Positions 18,902 through 23,154 of a stretch of DNA of 23,154 nucleotides are shown in pieces; position 1 is the stretch's first letter; each line of letters starts with the position of its first letter. The notes under the pieces were generated by a model. It was not told the origin of the DNA, did no database searches, and saw only the letters and a list, made by a program, of their open reading frames with translations. Source of the DNA: an uncultured Pseudomonadota bacterium (lineage in GTDB: Bacteria > Myxococcota_A > Polyangia > HGW-17); NCBI GenBank assembly GCA_938004375.1, contig CALKWH010000206.1, forward strand, positions 1-23,154, given 5' to 3'. Made by a program: the position numbers and the translations under genes.

Positions 18902-19471
18902 ATGTTCTTTCCCATCGTTCTTCTGACCAGTCTTCTACTACCCGGAGTCAATCCTCCTGCCACCGCTCCAGCGAAACCGCAGAACGTGTCGGTGCTGAAG
19001 TATGCGGGAGTGTCTCCTCCCAAGCCGGAATTACCCAAGGAAATTCCACCCCCTGGTGGTAAATGTGTGCTGCTCTGGCCAGGTTTTCAACTCAAACCTT
19101 CTCCGGGCGGCTCCCGATTCTTCTTCCTGTTCTCCACTTCCTTCCAATTGCAAAGCCAGGACCTTGCGGAAGATCAGGTTCGGATCCTCCGGTTGTCGGC
19201 TCCGGGATGCTCGGCCTGGCAAAAACACGCCTGGCGTGATTTGATCACGCGCTTTTTCCAGACTCCCATCGAGAAGGTGTCGTTTTTTCGGGATGACAAA
19301 GGCACCAAACTGATCGTGGATTTCCTGTACAAAACCGGTACCACCGTCGTCAAGCCGGAAATCACTCACCTGCCCTTCCTGAATTATTACCTGTTGATGG
19401 TCGATTTTCCGGCGGAGAAGAGCGCAACGACCAATCCGACGACTACCCCCCCTGCGACGCCAACCAAGTGA
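18902..19471 (+). CDS. Small exported protein of unknown function, possibly AMIN-like
   Basis: A 190-residue protein with an apparent Sec signal (MFFPIVLLTSLLLPG, cleavage probably after the TA of PPATA) and Pro-rich stretches after it and at the C-terminus. The core has alternating hydrophobic beta strands (SRFFFLFSTSFQL, DQVRILRL, KVSFFRDDKGTKLIVDFLY, YYLLMVDF), loosely like AMIN domains that bind cell-wall polymers or secretins. I do not recognise a family with certainty. The start is ATG at 18902 with GAGG eight bases before; an in-frame ATG at 18770 would put 44 non-signal residues in front. It converges with recF at 5 bp and follows parS. Confidence 0.7.
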   Translation: MFFPIVLLTSLLLPGVNPPATAPAKPQNVSVLKYAGVSPPKPELPKEIPPPGGKCVLLWPGFQLKPSPGGSRFFFLFSTSFQLQSQDLAEDQVRILRLSAPGCSAWQKHAWRDLITRFFQTPIEKVSFFRDDKGTKLIVDFLYKTGTTVVKPEITHLPFLNYYLLMVDFPAEKSATTNPTTTPPATPTK

Positions 19472-19475
19472 TCTT

Positions 19476-20495
19476 TCAGGTTGTTAACAGGATATCTCGA
19501 TCCGAAGCGCGATGAATCATTTTGCTGGTCACGATGACCTGAGACTCGGATTGATCCAGTACTTCCTGGATGTTTTGGAGGGTGTTGGAGTCGAGCTCTG
19601 ATTCGATGTCATCCAGGCATATCAGGCATTGAAGCCCAGCCTCTTGACGAAGCAACTCCATAAAAGAAAAGTGAAGGGCGAGATTGACGACCTTCTTTTC
19701 GCCGTTGCTGAAGGTGCTTCGAACGTCCTTGCCGTGTTCCAGGAAGTCCAACTCTTCTTTGTGACACCCGTATAGGATTCTCTCCTGGGCCAACTCTTTT
19801 TCCAGATAGTTGTCGGGAATCTGTCGCTTCCGGTATTTCATCTGACTGTTCTTGAGCTTGGGATTCAATCTCTCCAGATACTCTTGAAAGAGCGGATTCA
19901 ACCGGTCGATGAACCAACCGCGATCATCGGAAATCTCGTTGGAAATGACACGAAAGGCTTGGCTATCCAAATCCAATAGCGACCTTTTTCGTGTGGTTTT
20001 GGAGAGCAGAATCTGGAGTTTCTTCTGCCTGAGCGTGGAAAAATTCAGCAACTTTTGCAGATAGGGCTTTCGAAGAGCGCTCAGATAGCGATCCAGCAGG
20101 GCTCTTCGGATCTCCTGACTTTGAAAGAAAATCTGGGTTTCATCCGGCGAAAAGTACAGAATATTCTTCCCTCGGACAAACTCGAGGCTTTTGACTCTTT
20201 CCTGCTGCAGCATGAAAGATTTCTCCATATCGTTTATGGAAAAGGTCATGCCACTTCGTTGTGCGTTGATATCCGCCTGCAGATGAAAATAGGGTTCTCC
20301 TGTCTTCACGCAATCTCTCAGGGATTTGCGATTTCGAAAGCTTCTGGAGGTAAAGAGAATATAGATAGCCTCCAACAGATTGGTTTTTCCAGTCCCGTTC
20401 AGACCGAAAATATGTAGTTGTTTTCTCTGATCAATTTGTAGGGAAAAGTCTTTGAAATTCCTGAAGTTTTGTAGAAACAAATTCTCCAGGATCAT
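19476..20495 (-). CDS. recF: DNA replication and repair protein RecF
   Basis: SMC-like ATPase that with RecO and RecR directs RecA to gapped DNA and stalled forks. Typical features are the start LFLQNFRNFKDFSLQ, Walker A GLNGTGKT (31-38), SPDETQIF...RRALLDRYLS (RecF signature, about 116-139), an ABC signature variant FSNGEKK (262-268) instead of the common LSxGQxK, and Walker B LICLDDIESELD (D295-D296). At 339 residues it is a little shorter than usual (about 360). The start lies 7 bp after the dnaN stop with only a weak ribosome site, suggesting translational coupling. Its codons are clearly AT-richer than those of the left half of the window. Confidence 0.93.
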   Translation of the reverse strand: MILENLFLQNFRNFKDFSLQIDQRKQLHIFGLNGTGKTNLLEAIYILFTSRSFRNRKSLRDCVKTGEPYFHLQADINAQRSGMTFSINDMEKSFMLQQERVKSLEFVRGKNILYFSPDETQIFFQSQEIRRALLDRYLSALRKPYLQKLLNFSTLRQKKLQILLSKTTRKRSLLDLDSQAFRVISNEISDDRGWFIDRLNPLFQEYLERLNPKLKNSQMKYRKRQIPDNYLEKELAQERILYGCHKEELDFLEHGKDVRSTFSNGEKKVVNLALHFSFMELLRQEAGLQCLICLDDIESELDSNTLQNIQEVLDQSESQVIVTSKMIHRASDRDILLTT

Positions 20496-20502
20496 CCGGT
20501 TG

Positions 20503-21615
20503 TCAATCGAGCCGAATGGGCATGAGCACGGCGATGAAATTGCTGGTTTCGATGGGTTTGATCAGGGCCGGACTTTTCGGATTGTGTAAAAACATCGAAA
20601 ATTCCTTGCCTTGAATCTTGTTTACGATGGTATCAAAAAATTTGATATTGAAGGCAATCTGCATAGCTTCGCCGGTGAAATCAACTTCAATTTCTTCTGT
20701 GCCCTTACCCTTGAGGGTGTCGATACCGGTGAGTACGACGCTGTCTTTCTGTATTTTTAGAATCACACCAGCATCACTTCCTTCAAAAAGAAGGTTTATT
20801 CTCTTCAAGGCACCCAGAAAGTCTTCCTTGGGCATGACGAGACGATTGTCCTGATACTGGGGAATGACCTGCTCATAGGGGGGAAACTTGGAATCGATTA
20901 GTTTGATGTTCATGCGCGCACTGTCGGTGCGCAGTCCCAGTATCTTCAGTTCCTTGTCATAGTGCATTCCCACGTTGGCGGAGTCGTCGTTGATCATTTT
21001 CATGATGTCGTTGACTCCCTTTCGGGGAATGATGATGCCGTTGGGCACGCCGAATTTTCCCTCGTAGGGATATTCCGCGAGGGCGAGCTTGTGCCCGTCG
21101 GTGGCCACAGCCTTGGCGATGTTCTTCTCGGTCACCAGATAGATTCCGCCCAGATGCGGTTTGGTCTCGTCCGAAGCAACCGCAAACAGCGTGTGTTCGA
21201 GCAGTTCCCTCAGAATCTGCGCCTCAAAACTCACATAGGAATTGTCTTCATAAAAACTGAAGTTGGGGAAGTCCTCGTCGCGCAGCGCGTTGAGCTCGAA
21301 GCGACTCTTCTGGGCCGTGATCCAGATGGCATTGTCCTTTTTTTCGAGGGTGACTTCCTTGTGGGTGAGATTGGAAATCAACTGATAGAGCAATTTGCCG
21401 TTGACCGTGGCGGTCCCCGGTGCGAACACCTCGGCCTGGAACTCACTGGTGACCGAGGTGCTCATGTCAGTGGCCCGACACAGGATCTTACCGTCCTGTT
21501 GTGCGGTCAATTGGACGTTCGAAAGTATCGGCTGGATGCTTGCATTGCCTTCGGATATCTTCTGGGGAAGGAACAGGCCGTTGAGAAAAGTGGATTTGTT
21601 CAACGTGATTTTCAT
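20503..21615 (-). CDS. dnaN: DNA polymerase III beta subunit (sliding clamp)
   Basis: Ring-shaped processivity clamp of the replicative polymerase, 370 residues in three similar domains. Hallmarks seen are the MKITLNKSTFL start, TDGHKLALAEYP in the middle domain, LIDSKFPPYEQVIP, and the C-terminal MPIRL motif, here extended by one Asp. GGAGAGG stands before the ATG with a short spacer. It leads a dnaN-recF operon on the minus strand. The usual upstream neighbour dnaA is missing; instead the 5' side is a divergent spacer with repeated motifs and the zinc-ribbon gene. Confidence 0.97.
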   Translation of the reverse strand: MKITLNKSTFLNGLFLPQKISEGNASIQPILSNVQLTAQQDGKILCRATDMSTSVTSEFQAEVFAPGTATVNGKLLYQLISNLTHKEVTLEKKDNAIWITAQKSRFELNALRDEDFPNFSFYEDNSYVSFEAQILRELLEHTLFAVASDETKPHLGGIYLVTEKNIAKAVATDGHKLALAEYPYEGKFGVPNGIIIPRKGVNDIMKMINDDSANVGMHYDKELKILGLRTDSARMNIKLIDSKFPPYEQVIPQYQDNRLVMPKEDFLGALKRINLLFEGSDAGVILKIQKDSVVLTGIDTLKGKGTEEIEVDFTGEAMQIAFNIKFFDTIVNKIQGKEFSMFLHNPKSPALIKPIETSNFIAVLMPIRLD

Positions 21616-21757
21616 GACACCTCTCCAGGTTGGAGAAACTATCCCTTTTTGAGAGAGAAAGCAATCCGACTTTTGAGGGGATTAAACAGAAGAAATGAAG
21701 AATAGGCCTGCCGCCAATGTTGGGATTTTCCCATTTCTTTTGTTTGTATGAATGTTT

Positions 21758-21851
21758 TTATCGACAGGCCTCCGCGATGAACGGAGGGTTGTGGACAGGT
21801 CCATGTGATTGGATTGTCGGCAAGTCTCCCGGATGGTTTTTTGTCGACAGC
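21758..21851 (+). repeat. Four-copy iteron-like direct repeat (TTRTSGACAG)
   Basis: Copies at 21758-21768, 21789-21799, 21814-21824 and 21841-21851. Three match TTRTSGACAG fully; the third is degenerate in its last bases. All have one orientation. Confidence 0.6.
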
Positions 21852-21872
21852 TGTCGTCGACCGGTTTACAAT
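21844..21872 (+). promoter_or_regulatory. Near-consensus sigma70 promoter of the zinc-ribbon gene
   Basis: TCGACA (21844-21849), a 17-base spacer and TACAAT (21867-21872), five of six matches in each box with ideal spacing. The predicted start of transcription is about 20 nt before the ATG. The -35 box overlaps the fourth copy of the direct repeat, so whatever binds the repeat would likely block this promoter. Confidence 0.65.
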
Positions 21873-21898
21873 TCTTCGATTTTTTTCCGAGGAGTGTC

Positions 21899-23112
21899 AT
21901 GAAGAAACGTTGTATGCAGTGCCAGGCAGTCCTGATGGAAAACGTGACGCAGTGTCCGCTCTGCTATCGGGACATCGTTGATAGCGAACCCCTCTTTTCC
22001 CTCGAAGATGTGCCCACGCTCTTCGTGAAACGGAAAAATGACAAGATATTCGGCCCATTTCCCAAGGCCAAGGTAGTTTCCCTCGTGTCCACTGGGAAAC
22101 TGGAGGCCACCGAAGCGGTGTCCGATGATCGAGAAACCTGGGTGCCCGTGTCCGGGATCCAGGACTTTGCCGCCTTGCTCAAGGCGGGCGCCCCGGTGGC
22201 CGAGCTCCGCGAGCAGCCGGATCTTCCGGCACACAAGACTCCCGGCGCTGGCTCGGTCGAGCTTCCGGGGCTCAAGCCGCCGCCGGTCGCGGCCGATCTG
22301 CCCGGGCTCAAGCAGGCGCCGGTCGCGGCCGACCTTCCGGGGCTCAAGCCGCCGCCGGTCGCGGTCGACCTTCCGGTCCTGAAACCGGCGGGGGCCATCC
22401 CGAGTTCCCAGATCCCGACCCTTCTGGTGCCGGGGAAAAACGCCGGTACTCCCACTCCCGTGACCGATCTCCCCGGGATGAAGACGGACCTCCCGGGTGT
22501 TCGAACGGACCTACCTGGAATGAGGACGGACCTCCCGGGGGTGCGCACGGATCTTCCGGGAGCTCGGACGGACCTCCCGGGAATGCGCACGGATCTTCCG
22601 GGAGCCCGGACGGACCTCCCGGGAGCTCGGACGGACCTCCCAGAACTGAAAATCGAGCTACCCGCCCCCGCCTCCTCGTTTCCCGGTATGCGCGAGGGGA
22701 AGCCCTCCAATCTGGAGAACGAGGACCTGGAACGGGAAAAAAATCGGGATTTCTCCCTGCCGCCGTTGGGGGGTGGGGTGGTTCCGGAGATGAAATTGGA
22801 GTTGAATCCCGGTAAGGCGCATCCCCTCGAGTTGGGGGATCCGGACGCAGGCAAGCCGGGTGAACCGGGCGTCAAGATTCCCCCAAGCCTGTTCGATAGC
22901 TCCGATGGGGTGGATCTCTCGGCGTTGGGAGGTGGGAGTGTGCCGGGTCCGGGAAACAAGAGTGGTCTGGATCTGGACCACCCACCCTCCTCTTTGCCTC
23001 CGTCGGGGATGTCCCTCTCGCTGAGCGATGAAGAGTTGGCACCCCAGGGAGCCGTGGCCGGCCGACCTGTCGACGGAACTTCTCGGTCGAAGAAGACCGG
23101 CAAGGAAAGCAG
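21899..23112 (+). CDS. Zinc-ribbon/GYF_2-like protein with DLPG repeats (3' truncated)
   Basis: A partial protein, about 404 residues before the contig runs into adapter. Residues 5-22 form a CxxC-x10-CxxC zinc ribbon (CMQC, CPLC). Residues about 40-95 look like a GYF_2/DUF4339 domain (LFVKRKNDKIFGPFPKAKVV, then ETWVPVSGI). A low-complexity stretch follows: three 12-residue units LPGLKPPPVAAD from residue 122, then nine heptads DLPGxRT (190-252), then acidic, Gly/Pro-rich sequence. ATG at 21899 is chosen for the GAGGAG four bases upstream; the frame opens at 21809 but lacks that site. The apparent stop at 23132-23134 lies inside the adapter and is false, so the natural C-terminus is unknown. 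The architecture resembles deltaproteobacterial zinc-ribbon regulators or scaffolds; its function is unknown. Confidence 0.8.
22262..22369 (+). repeat. 36-bp tandem repeat (3 units) in the zinc-ribbon/GYF_2-like gene
   Basis: Three in-frame 36-bp units at 22262, 22298 and 22334 encode LPGLKPPPVAAD-like dodecapeptides, followed by a partial fourth (LPVLKPAG). Confidence 0.9.
22466..22654 (+). repeat. 21-bp tandem repeat (9 units) encoding DLPG heptads
   Basis: Nine in-frame 21-bp units encode DLPG(M/V/A)(K/R)T, the last diverging to DLPELKI. Synonymous and position-five differences (Met, Val, Ala) distinguish units, so the array has aged by point mutation and shuffling rather than being freshly amplified. 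Confidence 0.95.
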
Positions 23113-23154
23113 AGATCGGAAGAGCGTCGTGTAGGGAAAGAGTGTAGATCTCGG
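23113..23154. other. Illumina TruSeq adapter contamination
   Basis: From AGATCGGAAGAGC at 23113 onward all 42 bases match the reverse complement of the TruSeq universal adapter (…GTCGTGTAGGGAAAGAG… …ATCTCGG). It is not biological sequence. It should be trimmed, and nothing translated from it should be trusted. Confidence 0.98.

Larger units (their letters stand above)
21616..21898. other. Divergent spacer between dnaN and the zinc-ribbon gene; candidate origin or replication-control region
   Basis: This 283-bp stretch has an A/T-richer half next to dnaN (about 21640-21760) and a half with four same-direction 10-11-mers: TTATCGACAGG at 21758, TTGTGGACAGG at 21789, TTGTCGGCAAG at 21814 and TTGTCGACAGC at 21841. 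The first nine bases of the first copy differ from the E. coli DnaA box TTATCCACA at a single base. Copies are 25-31 bp apart. The last one runs into a perfect 12-bp palindrome CGACAGCTGTCG (21845-21856). Together with dnaN-recF and parS 3 kb away this could be part of oriC or an operator for dnaN. It holds no gene. Confidence 0.45.

Noticed and set aside
22262..22654. Tandem repeats as a CRISPR array
   Set aside because: Units are contiguous, in frame and have no unique spacers; they encode peptide repeats.

Overview
The window is a contig from a GC-rich, Gram-negative, deltaproteobacterium- or Myxococcota-like bacterium. The hints are Sec/lipobox lipoproteins with MopE-type repeats, a choice-of-anchor-type domain, GYF_2-like and MshEN-like domains, and G/C-ending codons through most of the window. 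No 16S rRNA or other marker is present, so the lineage is an inference. Both ends look like assembly ends: nine copies of ATTTCG at the left, and an exact 42-nt Illumina TruSeq adapter sequence at the right (23113-23154).

Left part (1-9 kb): a PQQ/beta-propeller-like lipoprotein converges with a glycogen debranching enzyme (glgX). glgX diverges from a small lipoprotein carrying two MopE-type Ca/metal-binding repeats. That lipoprotein converges with an mgtE-recO operon (Mg2+ channel plus recombination mediator), and mgtE diverges from a RodZ-like HTH membrane protein. Convergent 3' ends overlap (44 bp and 14 bp) or nearly touch, so the genome is compact.

Middle (9-17 kb): a 924-aa protein joins a GspE-N/MshEN-like domain, a Pro-rich linker, a GAF-like region and HEAT-like repeats, and converges with a TPR lipoprotein. 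serS and a fumarylacetoacetate-hydrolase-family gene follow. glmS, which has its own promoter, then leads into a compact ABC exporter half-transporter.

Right part (17-23 kb): this part has an origin-proximal character. A perfect 16-bp ParB site (parS, inside an 18-bp palindrome) lies 5 bp after the ABC gene. It is followed by a small exported protein of unknown function, then recF and dnaN on the minus strand. dnaA and gyrB do not flank dnaN-recF. A 283-bp divergent spacer separates dnaN from a zinc-ribbon/GYF_2-like protein with long DLPG heptad repeats. The spacer holds four same-direction copies of a TTRTSGACAG-like motif spaced 25-31 bp, the last one overlapping a near-consensus promoter. 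By eye, base composition falls well below that of the rest of the window from about 18.4 to 21.9 kb.

No CRISPR array, insertion sequence, tRNA or rRNA was seen. The most informative signals are the parS site, the iteron-like array beside dnaN, the unusual domain combinations, and the adapter contamination that creates a false stop codon.
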